A stretch of 64,000 bases of DNA from Plumapathes pennacea (Eukaryota; Cnidaria; Anthozoa; Antipatharia; Myriopathidae). A program made the translations under genes and the position numbers. Numbering within the stretch: position 1 is the stretch's first letter; every line of letters begins with the position of its first letter. Of the stretch, positions 11,579 through 23,900 are shown one piece after another. The stretch lies in assembly GCA_964036295.1 (NCBI GenBank), contig OZ038467.1, positions 1,741,501 to 1,805,500 on the forward strand, read 5' to 3'. Below the pieces are notes generated by a model. The model saw only the letters and a program-made list of their open reading frames with translations, searched no databases and had not been told where the DNA came from.

Positions 11579-11787
11579 ATGGCTATATACAGTCACAATT
11601 TATGGGCGGCTAGTAGCTCGTCTGCAGCACTGAGCCGGCTCAGTCAATCCAGCACAACCGACAAGGTACGGAAAATGGCAGCATGCAACGTTTGACTGAA
11701 TCACGACCAACTAAATCCCTTTCACCGCCGAAGCAAACAAAGACAAGAAATAAAGCCAGCTCTCGTGTTAACACATTGAGAAACAAG
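11579..11787 (+). other. Candidate alternative first exon(s) of TTC28
   Basis: Two overlapping possibilities splice in phase 0, as TTC28 exon 2 needs. One is the ATG at 11579, in a strong GCCATGG context, running 29 codons to a GTACGG donor at 11666. The other is the ATG at 11683, running 35 codons to a GTAAGT donor at 11788. The second encodes a Ser/Thr/Pro/Lys-rich, disordered-looking head. Human TTC28 also begins with a disordered Pro-rich segment. Only splice logic supports this; there is no homology. Confidence 0.3.
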
Positions 11788-14724
11788 GTAAGTTTGCATG
11801 TTATCCGGACCCGATTTAAAAGGCGTTAAGTTTGCACTGATTTTCTTGGGTGGCGGATATAACCATACGAGAACTTATACGTATTCATGAAACGCCAGCG
11901 CATTTTGAGTCTTGTAGACTTGTGCTGCATGAAAGCGCATGTTCCAGCATGGGGTGAGTTACCAGAATACGGGGAATAGTTGGAGCAGCAAGTTTTTCCA
12001 CAATATTGTGACAAATAGTTAACATTCCTGATCAAAACGTGTAACTATGATTTGCCAATACTTGCCAGTATAACTACTAAACTATCACCCCGTGAGCCAG
12101 CAATTAGGTAATTAATCCACGTTGTACTAGTATAAGAGGGCTATAGTTTCTGTTCATCCCACTGATGTGCCCTATCACTAGATATTTTGCCCACTACAGT
12201 AAAATCCAACTAATTTTTTTATCTTGATAATTGTAGTAGTGTTGTAACCGAATGAACTTGTATGAATCCGGAATATCTTGTCATAAGTTAAATCAATACG
12301 TCACTGTACGGGCTAAAACAAGACTTAATTCACTGTTTTTAGCTAAATACAATACATTCAGTTAAAACTAATTGACTCCTTTTATCGATTTCGTGTCCGC
12401 CGTATTGACCGCCAGGTTTGTGCTTGTTTGGAGTCATAGGCTTGTAGTTTCTGTCCCACACTGGTGAACAGATTCGACAATTGCTTCTCTTCTGAACTTA
12501 TCTGCATGTGGGGCCGAGCCGCAATGGTATTTTAATAATTGTTAAAACAACTGAAGCTTGCGATCGAGTTCCCAAATAATGACGCCACAGTTCGGCTCCC
12601 TAAAAGGACGGTTATTTTTATGGCTTATTAATCAGTTATATAGTATTACTAAAACGTTTGCTCTACCTAGCACAGACCTCCAGGGCTAATAAAACTCTGG
12701 GAAGGTTAACAGTTTGTGTACTGGGGTCAATTCAACAAACGTTTACGCTGCACAAGTGTAATCTACAAGTTGAACCAACATAATTCCTCTGAACACCAAC
12801 TGAACGAACTTTAATCTGATGAAAGTCTGTGAAAGGCTACATGTGATACAGGTATCAATTGTAGACCTACAACAGTAATAATTAGCAATGAGAATAGACT
12901 GAGTGCGCATTAACGTGAAGGCCAAAATCACTCCAACTTGTAAAAACGTTTGCAAAACTTTCATTGAATCTCCGCATGGCTCCTCGTTGTGCGATGAACT
13001 GTGTAGGATGTGAGATTACTCGGCCTTACTGGGTCGCGGCGCATCCGTTTTCATCCTTGATCCTCAGGCTAACTGACATAAACACTATCCAGACAATTCG
13101 CCGTGACTAACGCCCAGAACTGTAAACTGTTTTCCATGAGGTTTACCCAGCTAAATGGCCGAGTTTCTCTGTCACAGTGAACAGAAGCATAAAATTCGGC
13201 TGGAGTGAGCGCTGCAACACTGGGCGGTGGACGTGAATAGCTTTGCACTGAAATCAGTTTACACGTCCAGAGCTTTCAGTGAGTGGTTTTACAGTTTCAA
13301 TTGACAATGTTAGAATTGAAATTTTTTCTTTATTGCCAAAGGGCGTGCCAAAATAATACTTTTCACCGAACTGACAAAGTCCAGCCTAGAGTTATCCAAT
13401 CCAATTTTATATAACCCAGATTCAGCATTTTAGTGAAAGGATAAGGGTATTGCATGCGTTGAACCCGAGAGCAGTGTCACTTCTGCTTTTCACCAGAGAG
13501 AAAGAATGCAACGACATACCGCCTTGCCGCCGAGTCAATGGCTTGACTGATTTTATCATAAGAACTTGGTTCCAGGAAGCACGGACAGTCCTCGTGGTGT
13601 GGCTGTTGTTCACACTGAAAAGCTTATGCGCTAGTTGGGCAGAAATTCTAGGAGCCGGTGAAGCCGTAGAGCATATTCATCAACGTGTGCAGTCATGCGG
13701 AAGTTAGTGGGATAGTTGTGTCAAAACGCACGTATCTCTTTACAAAACGGACAAATCATCAAGCAAGGATATTGTCTTTTTGGTATAAAACGACATCCTG
13801 TTTTCCCGTGCAATACTTTGGGCTGGCCATGTCGGTCTATCTTACATGGTTTACGTTTCTTGTCATCGGTTCAGAACATCCACCATTTCCTCACAAGAGG
13901 GTACGGATATCGTGAAGGTCATGGGTTCGAGGTTGGATTTCGGACCCGCCCGTTGCAAGTAGCGATACCCAACCCTCAACACAAATGCACAATATGGCCA
14001 GAAGCACGAACGGCTTCCCTCACAAACCTTAATTGTGTGGTTTTATGATGCCAAATATTGTACATTCAGAACGATGTACTTGTCAGGATAAAAAACATCT
14101 CAGCCAGTAGATTCCTTGACCTGTCTGAACGGATTCTGTTGTGAAAACATTAGTACACGTTTCTTATCGTATTTCCATCAGATAGTCTTTCCTTCAAGTC
14201 GACTGCAAGCTGTGTGTCTGCTCTATGTTTACTTTTCTTTAATGATTTCCTGTTGACAGCTCCGGTCATTTCCGCTAGCAAATGTTCGCCCTGGGGATAT
14301 TTTATTTGAACAAACTGGTGTTATAAACAAACTCGGAGAGCATTGGTAAAATATTTTGACAAATCTAAGCTAAGAAAAGTTTATTTTTGAGGCGTGGGAG
14401 CAGGGGGGCTACAACGGTTTAGTTTTTAAGCAAACAATTTATTTACTTTTGCCTGAAGATAGAAACAATTGGAGTTGTTAAGAAAAATGTTAGAAATGTA
14501 ATTATATGTAAATGTATTTTGCATATTGCAAACAGTCAGTTGAGTGTGAATTTTCAACACTCTGAGCGACTTTAAACATCCTCTCCATGGATATAAATAG
14601 GGGTATAGTTAAACCCGTTTTACCAAGGTCTGAAGTTGTTCGTTTTTTGCAAAGAAGGATTTTATTGCGAGTCAGTTTCGACTGAGAAAACCGTTCAAGT
14701 GTGGCCCCCTGTCAGTTAAACGCG

Positions 14725-14732
14725 TGACGTCA
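14725..14732. promoter_or_regulatory. CRE palindrome TGACGTCA, 180 bp before the TTC28 start codon
   Basis: A perfect CREB/ATF-type palindrome in a GC-richer stretch (CGCGTGACGTCACGG) close to the likely TTC28 start. The position is typical of functional CREs in metazoan promoters, but the site is short. Confidence 0.45.
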
Positions 14733-14904
14733 CGGAAAACTGGAACGAGTCTCTACTTTGCCAGTCAACATGGATGACATGTTGCGTTTACAAATAAGAG
14801 AGCTGTGATGGGGGAAAGTTTACACGCAAACCGGAATGTAACCGCGAATGAACTATTCACCGGAAGATATTTCTATGCTTCTGCCTCGCTCCGGAGTGAG
14901 CTAA

Positions 14905-17900
14905 ATGGCTGAAGCTCCGAGTATTTACGAAACACAGGTTAGTAAATTTGGGCCTACTGTGCGTTACAGCGAGCAAGCTAAGCGATAATTACGGGACACT
15001 ATGACGAGATATTGCCAGATTGGGGTCTCCGAGATATTATCTTCGTTTGAAAGTCGAATACTGTACAATGAAAACCGTCGATCGTATTTTAAAACGCTGG
15101 AATGCTTCGGATTGTGTCCCCCGCAGGCTTCAATCTAGAAGTTTTTGTATGTGTTCAGTGAAGTCGATATTCTGGAGCGATCGAAGGATTGAGTAGGAAT
15201 TTTCGTCCCTCTGACAGCTTTAAAGTACGTTCGTATCAGTTTCTTAGGGAACTATCAGTGGCAGTAATACTCGAGTATGTTTTTCAACAGACGGACGCCC
15301 AAAGCAGCGTTCATCCGGCACAAACGGTCTTCCTGGAGAAAGCGAAGTTTGCTGGCGAAGCTTGCGCGAGAGGAGATTTCGAAGATGCTGTTCAACTGTA
15401 CTGCGAAGCTATCGAATTAGATCCGGAAAATCATGTCTTGTATAGCAACAGGTCTGCGGCTTACATCAGAACACTTCAGTACAGCAGGGCTCTGGATGAC
15501 GGAAGGAGGGCAGCCGAATTACAACCCCACTGGTCCAAGGTGAGTCAGAATCGAAGCGAATTTTAAGTGATATGTTTGAAAATAAATGTTGTCATGTGTT
15601 TGATACTTCTCAATCAGCTATATATGAAGTCTGTCGCATTGCTTTTGCAACATTCTTCAGATAGTTGTTTGGCTATGCTCTTGTGTTCGAGCGGCCGACT
15701 TCCAACCCTATTTGCATTCATTCGGAACAGAGCCGTGTGTAAATAGAAACGGCTCGTAATCTTATCCCACTCTTTAGCAGAAAACTCAGTTCAAACACGA
15801 TTAATGATGGAAATCAAATGCAGTGACGCGAATGAAAGTTCCGTGTAGAAGGAATAATTGCTGTTCGCACTGCAAAATCCGGACGTTCGCATTTGGTAAA
15901 GTGCCGTGTTTGTGTTCAGAAGACAACACCGATGGAAAACTTTGCATGAACGGCAAGTCTACTGGAAGGCTTTCATTTGGGTGTTCTTGTTTCCCAAACA
16001 GAAGGGATTGTAGTCAGTCAAAGGTCAGGTTTTCGGGCCTGTTTTCCTTGATGATCGATCGATTTAATACCACTAGCACCGACAGAATACCAAGCATGCA
16101 TTCGATAATATCAGAACTTCCGAAAATGATTGATCTCTATGACCCTCTTTGGTCAGAAGCAATCTCGAGTTGTGATGTGCCATTCGGGTTGATAGACTTT
16201 AAACAGTTCTTGTGGGTCAGTGACTCTGTGTAAATGTTTATGTTGAAGCTTGCATGTGGAGGTCCTCTGAAAATTGCTATTAGTTCCTGACAGTCAAGAA
16301 TTTTCCCTAGTAAATTAATACATTAGGAAGATGTTTTTTCAATCTAAAACTTGTTATTTTTCACAACTTGAGGGTAAGTTCCAGTTTTCTTTGGCAATGC
16401 ATGTGACATCAAGTCAAACCTTAAGTATACTTTTGATTAATTTAATGCATTTAATTGACCATAAAAGCTGTGTTTAGTTGAAATATTTCACTCTGAGGTA
16501 AATTTAGAGCTTCTGATAATTATAGGACATGTATAAACTAATCTCTGGTATATGAAAAGATTTATAGGTGACCCCCAAAATAAACAGCTTGAATATTGTT
16601 GAATTCCTTTAGATGTTTGTCTTGGGTTTGTCGTGGAGAGATGTGTCATTTAAAGGTGTCAAGTTTTTTTCAAATCTGTAGTTTTAATGTAGGCCAGAAC
16701 CTTGCTCCTCTTTGTATCATTTTGACAGCCGCTATTTAGATGAAAGTTCACGTGTAATTTGTAATTTTGACACAATCAATTCTTCTACTGTCCACAGTAT
16801 TCATGCAGCAATGTGGTTGTGATTTAGTAGCACCTTAAGTGAGTGGTGAGCTGCAAGCAGGCAAATAATTACCTTGCTGTGAAGTCTGCTTATATTTCAG
16901 TGATATTGGATAAGGTAGTATTGTGGTAATTAAATTCCCAGACTTAATAAATTCACAAAACTGAGTTTTCCAGGGCTCATTGAAAAACACAGATATCTCT
17001 TAAGACGAGGAAACAAAAAAATCAGGCCAGTCAGGAAGGTGTGACGTTAAAAGAAACATACTGCTCATGCAGTGCTTGTAGAAATACATTGCACAATGGG
17101 TTGAGTGTCATGTTTATATAACATTTATGTCATCAATAATTAAAGCCTTAATTCTTCTGGATGCCCTGTTGAGTCTCACACCAAGTTTCAATCAGTAAAA
17201 ACAGCATCTTTGAAAATTTTGAACCAGTTATATTTTGAGATTCTGTGCAATAATGACCTAAAATGCATTTGCTATGTTCAATGTCTTGGTTATAGCTACT
17301 CGAAACTTCTCTTTGCCAGCTTATTAAGTGGATTAAATTAGTTGTGAATGTTTGTCATTCCCATCCAATGATGGATGATAAGGTAAAATGGGCTTTATCA
17401 CTGATTTATTAGACTGACATGCACAAGACTCTGTTTAATCTAAATCATTTTATCATATACCCAAAAGATTCAAGGGCCCAATATCTTTGTTACCATGCAT
17501 TGAAATTTAAGACTGGTGTATCTGGATACAATAGATTAAACTAATCTCATTTAGGCTTTATGTCCTCATATGCTGGATTCATATCATTTTGTGGTCCATT
17601 TATGCCAGACATTTAAACTTGAATAAACTCAAACTCACAAGGAGATGCAGGGGATATTACATGGTGGCACCAGATTTTATCTTCAATTAGAGTATCTCTT
17701 ACAAGTGAGCAAAGTGATCAATATATGAGGTTCAAAGTATTAATGGCGTGACTTGTGAATAATATTTATTAATGCCAAATATTAATGCTGAAAATATACA
17801 TTATTAACTGCAATGACATTTTGAAACCTACCATATTTAAGTTACTAATTTTTGTTATGTAGGGCTCAACACTTAACTTTCTTACATAATTTCATTTTTA

Positions 17901-20900
17901 GTTGAATTAATACATTTTTACATCCACACTGATGCAGTTGAAAACTAGTTATCAAAAGTACAAGCATTTCATCTTATTTAGGATTAGTCTATTCTATTAT
18001 GTTATTATCTTATGTTGCTTGCATCCCACATTATACCCTATTCCTATTACTGTAATGATTATTGTACCCTATTCTGTAACAGGCATGGTAAATCTGGTTC
18101 ACTTGTCTTAGATCCTCTCTAACTTTGTGTTAATATACAACTCTGCCCGCCTCGATTAGCTTGTGCTACCAGCAGTGCAGTGTTTTCAGAAATGTATTCT
18201 GTAATGTAATATGAATAAAAAAGTGTAAAGTGTATTCAATTGCACAGTACATGCTTATTTTAGGTAGAGTGAGGAGCATGTTATAGTTTTCTCCTCAAGT
18301 CTTCTTTCATGTCAAACATATCTGCCACAGTTCAGTACAATGTTTTTAGCTGTTGCAAACAATGAAAGAAAGAGGGAGTGCGAGAGGTTACAATATTGTT
18401 CAAACTCTGTGGAGATTCTCAAGACCTGAATGTGTTTGCTCTTGCACATATGAAGTTTAATTCCTTTGAATGGAAATGAAAAGGATTACCAGTCTAGGTT
18501 TTATGGGCATGTAGTTTTCCTCTATTATTGTATTTTACCCGAAGAAAATGGTTTTCATTATATTGTAAAATATTATAATTTCAACAAAATATGAAAACTT
18601 TGATAGACTTAGGCAGTTGCAAAATAATAGTTGTAGTATTGAATGCAGATCCAGTTATTTTTCTTATGTATGGACAAGAATGGGAACAGGTGATCCAAAT
18701 TCATTTTCCCAATTGTGTATTAGAATCACTCAGAGCTAGAGTGGGGTGGGGTAATTGCACTCCTAAGTTTTGTACATCCATCAAAATTAATATTAATAAG
18801 AATTCATGTATTTTGAACACAATGTTCATCTTTTGAAATTCTCCTTTGTTATGAGTTCAGTGTTCACAATAGATATAATATTTAGGTCAACCCTTGGGGT
18901 TAGAGTGTGAATCATCTTCTTTCCTGTTTTATTTTCACTTGGGCTTTTTGTCTGTCTCCTTTTTGGGACAAATTACCAGATGTTGGCTGCAGGTTAAAGC
19001 ACAGTAAAGGCTGCCTTTGTTTCTACTGAAACAATCACTGAGATGATCGGTTGATGATGATGACAACCCATTGAGTGATGGATGACTTGAATTGGTTTCA
19101 TTACAGAACGCTTGCAAGAAGTGTAATATAGCATCTTGAGCAATTGTTTAGAGAGCGGACCACACGAAACACGGTCAAATAAACTGTATGTTGGACTGTA
19201 GTGAGGGACTTATTTCCTCATCCGTTGTATGGTATGAAAGTTAAGATCAGTTTATTTTAATTGAATCACGTAATTTTACCCGTTATACAGCCATATGCAA
19301 AGCTTTTCTCTTTTGCTTGTTAATGTTCTTAATATGCACAGCTCATAACAACGACGTCAATTAGTGGTACAGTCAAACCCCGCTATTTCGAAGTCGCACG
19401 GGACATGAAAACAAGTTCGAAATAGCGGGGTTTCGAAATAACCGATAGTAAATGACGGAAAATTAAATCCAAGGGGATTTGGCTTGACTTCGAAATAACG
19501 GGGACTTCGAAAAAAGCGAGGTTCGACTGTATTCGGAACTGTCCCCCCGGGAATCATTAGGAAGGGCTTTGTGTTTTATATAGAATGCTTTATATGAAAT
19601 AAGGTTGATGTTGATATTCTAAACGCTGTAATGGAGTGTGTTGGCTGACGAGTGTTAAATAGCCGTTTGTTGCTGTCTTACAAAACGTTTTCCGATTTGT
19701 TGTTTCTCAATCTGTACCATGGAAATGTTTTCCCACAGCATGGTTCATGAAAAATTTCGATCACAAGATCTAAAGAAATACGACATGTTTTTCTGTACTT
19801 TTGTCAGTGTTGATTGTCACATGCGTGCTGCACTTTTTCTATAAACCGTCTCATTGAGCACAAAATATTGAACACAGATTGATTGAACAGAAAAATATGA
19901 CGAACCACTGGAAAGAACGAGGCTGAGAGTTGAATACAAAGTGGACACGTTTTCATGCAGAAGTGACACCGAAGTGTTTTGTAATTTTCATGAGGTGCTT
20001 GTCTGGTACATGAGCCAAACAGGTAAACCTTGACCGCTCACCCACACAACGTTACGTTTTCAAATGCAGTACGTTATGTCGAAAATGCCGTCTTAGTGTG
20101 GCCACGAAAGGTCAAAACGAAAAAATAGAAAAGTTGCGTTTTCGAAACAAAACGGACTATTGTGAAATTTTTTTCGAGTTTTCCAACCTTTGTATTTTTG
20201 CCGTATTGCTTAGAGTGACAATCTAGACAGCGTCAAGTGTTTTCACCTGCTAGTACTTTTAAATAGCAACTACCTAAAATAAGTTTTTCAGTCAAGCTAA
20301 ATAAAACTGAGCAACAGGTTGACTCTGTTTATAGTAAGGATATTTCTGCGCATGCGATTCTGTGTTGACGAGGCGACGTTTTGTCCGTAAAACTAGTATC
20401 AGAAGTTAAAGATGGTGTTCGATAAGTTGATGAGACAATACGGTTTCCAAGTCTAAGTGGTAAGGCACAGTTATATACTTTCTCAATACTGTTTTAGTTT
20501 TACAATGTCGTTATATATGGTTCATTGAAAAGGCGACTGTCAAGTTAGCAAATGCTTGTAAAGCTTTAATGAGCGATTCGTTCAACTCACCAAACCGCTT
20601 TGAGAATTTCTGTTTGTCCAGGACATTTACCTTCTGTCAAACTGAAAATGTAAATGATGCATCCAAGGTTATCTTCTAAAAAAAGTGTACAAATGCTCAG
20701 AAGATCGAGAGGATATTAGTTTGAGGTTAATCAAATCGGTTTCGATCATAACGACTTGTTCACGTGGTAAAAAGTTTCTTAACACGTCCAACTATTTTAA
20801 TATACAAAAGTTGTTGATGTTATTTTTGTTCCATTTTCTTTGTATTCGACAGTTGTTATCTATATTTATTTATTTAGTCTCTGAATGGAACAAAGCAGTT

Positions 20901-23900
20901 CCGAACGAGTGCCCTTTGTTCTCATGACACTCACAAAGTGACGTCACGGGTCTGGAGAACCTGGAAGTCTATGCGTTGTACAAGTGGAAGTCTTCTTATC
21001 TTGTTGTCGTTGCTCACTCAAACTTTCCAAGAATACTTTATTCGAAGCAAAAATGTTCCTTCTCTCGACATCAATACTGTTGTAAAATGAAATTAATAGC
21101 AAACACCCATTCACCCAAATGTTTGCACAAGTCGGGCACCAGCCTATTAAAATGCGTTTTTCCAACTTGAATCCGTACAGGATTTCACTGTGTCAACTGA
21201 CAATATTCAAATGTGGTGTAGCTTGGTGTAAGCATATAACTTAGAAATTGGCTTATGTCAGTTTTTTAGGCATTCGGGCCCAAAGGAAAGTTAGTTCCCA
21301 GAATATCGTGTTACAAGAGAGGAAGAAAAACTTCGGGGAAGCTCTTTTTACGAGCAGTTAATGATTTTACCATCTGTGAGTCTTCGATAAACACGCTTGG
21401 CGTCTTGTGCTGGAGTATCGTGGAGGAATCTCGTCTAGTTTCTGCCTCTACTGCAATGCGACTGTACTCGAACATCTGCTGATCTGCGAAGAAGTTATAC
21501 CGCAAGGTGTGCAACCACCCGCGGGGCGGAAAATTACGCGGAGTTTTTGCTGGGTTTGTTGTGGCGAGTGAACTGTTCATTCCGAGCTTACATTACATCA
21601 ATAAACCGCTCGAGAGATTGCAAATACCAGACAGGAAACTTCCAAGGATTTCGAGAAGGGCTTTCTCGGCGTGTGAATTACCATTACGATCGATGAACAT
21701 ACCGGACAGAGCTGATGAAGAGATGTGAGGCTAAAATTGTCGCCATGGGCTTACGATGAAACGCCATGCGCTTGCGTGGAAGAACAGCCCTTCCCCTCGC
21801 TCGCAGCGATACTTTTTTGGCGTCAATAGTTGGGTAAGTCTCTCTCTCAGGTAAGGAAGGTCGATTATTACGACTCGGAAATGTGCCCTCCTTCAGTTTT
21901 CCCGGATGTTTCGCGGTGTGCACAGCTTTTATTTCTCAATCTGTCTGCGGTGATAATGTTGACGCGACTGCTGTGGTTATTTCAACATTAACACTGATAA
22001 CACAGTATGATCGGCGCGTTTTATAGCCGCGCTCAATTCATCAGTTAGGAGCATTATGCATCCAGCCGGTCAAGCATCAAGTATCTACCTCTGTATAGAT
22101 ACTTCGCGTTGTGTGAACACGTGGAACCCTGTGGGAGATTAGAAGTTCGCGTTTGCTCGTTTGTATCGATTGTATTTTTATGAGGAGAAACTCATGAATG
22201 TTCAGCTCTGCAACTGACTAACTCTGCTTGTTTGTTTGTGTGTAGTATTCAATATGTAGATCATGCTCGCGTCTTTTTCGGTATAGTCTTTGAATTTTCT
22301 GGTTTCCCGCTGAAATCATTTACACCGACTGAACACTGTTAGCAGACATAATTCGTATTTAACCATGTCGTCTTTGTTGGTGTGTCGTGAATCTGATCTC
22401 ATCAAAGTAGTACAATTCTGTTTGAAGCAAGTTCTATATATGTCATTGCTGAACATTGCTCTAGTCTGATTCGATGTGCTGTATAATAGTCTGCCTATGT
22501 TTTATGTTATTTACATGGTTACGGATTTCACACAAGTAATGAGCTGATTTTTTTGTCAATTCTAACAAGTCAGTTCCTGTAGTCTCATCTACCGACTAAA
22601 GATACGATACGCATTGACTCATTTTCAGTAGACTGTCGTGTTCCCTCATGGAAACACCCATACCTATATCTGAACGAAGTGACAGGAATTTTCATGTCAA
22701 CAATCCAAGTCATAGTTTTCTCGATACCGAAGACAGGCAGTCGGATATCCAGTGATATACGTCAAATACACTCAGTGTCGTGCAAGTGGTAAACATGACA
22801 GAACTTTCCTTTAGACTTCCTGTGCAGTGGAGTTGTTATGACACTTCATGTCTCGCTTGCAACTCCTGTTGCGAATTTTTATCTTCGCGTGCGGCCTCTT
22901 AAATGAATACGATTATTACCATAAGATTCTTGCTTTTTCTGCTCTACAGCAGTCGTGAGCTTGTGAGCTTTTTTTTTTTTTTGCTTTCTTCGTTCAGACA
23001 TGATGAGGCACGTGTCTGTAACAATACTTGAGAAGAAACTGTTTATGTGTTTGTTCATTGCTGAGGGGAAATGATATTTAAAGAATTTGATAACTACGGG
23101 TTCGTATAGCTATTTATAGATCTCCACAGATAAAGTGCATGTATGCAGTAAATATAGCCCTTGGATTATGAGCGGTTAAACGTTCCCCTTCGGTCATATT
23201 TTAAACAGCAAATGCTTTACATCTGAAGTCGTTTATGCACATCAACACGCAGCCCTCGATGCTGGTGGTCTGAATGTAATCGAGTTATAACTGCTGAGCT
23301 TAAAGTTACGGATGCCTGTGGCGTTCTCGGTTTTAAAACTTAGTATGTTGACCGCAAGCCGGCCGTTTCTAGCTACGCACCTCACAATTAAAACACGAGT
23401 CATATATATACTGTGTTTAGATTTCCTGTTATCCGTTGACAGCTTCGTAGCATATAACTAATGCTCTGTCTGGAGATGGAAAGATTGTTACCCTTGTGTG
23501 CCCTTACACTCCACTTGGTGTTAATGTATATATGAATGCGTCGTCATTCAGCAGACTCTGTTGGTCTTAAAAGAATTCATGCAGAGAATCATTTCTTGGT
23601 ATCGTGTGTTTTTGTTTATCTTGTGTACATTCTATCGATTATTATCCCGTGAGGAGAGACGTATTGAACTGAGTGTCCATTCATAACACGCCGTGAAGTG
23701 ACCGTCAACTGAACTTTGTGAGCAACGCGCGCTTCAAAATGCAACACAATTTTCAGTTCATTCAGGAAGCTCCTTTGCATGAGCCGGACCGGAGAAAATC
23801 GCAAAGAGATGAGTGTTTTCGTAATGGTGTATCGATCAAAACTATGCGGAAAGCTCAGACACAGAAAAGCCGGAAGAACGGTACACACAACAATGAGGTT

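Larger units (their letters stand above)
9948..14904. other. Divergent intergenic region, GDPD1 and TTC28 5' sides
   Basis: About 5 kb between divergently transcribed genes. It contains a poly(A) run at about 10421-10443, an unsupported set of short open frames, and a possible alternative TTC28 first exon at 11579-11787. No RNA gene or transposon coding region was recognised. The proximal TTC28 promoter, with a CRE at 14725, is at the right-hand end. Confidence 0.45.

Noticed and set aside
15823-16233. Cys-rich 136-codon frame in TTC28 intron 2
   Set aside because: The cysteine spacing resembles no family I know, and no splice sites or promoter link it to a transcript.
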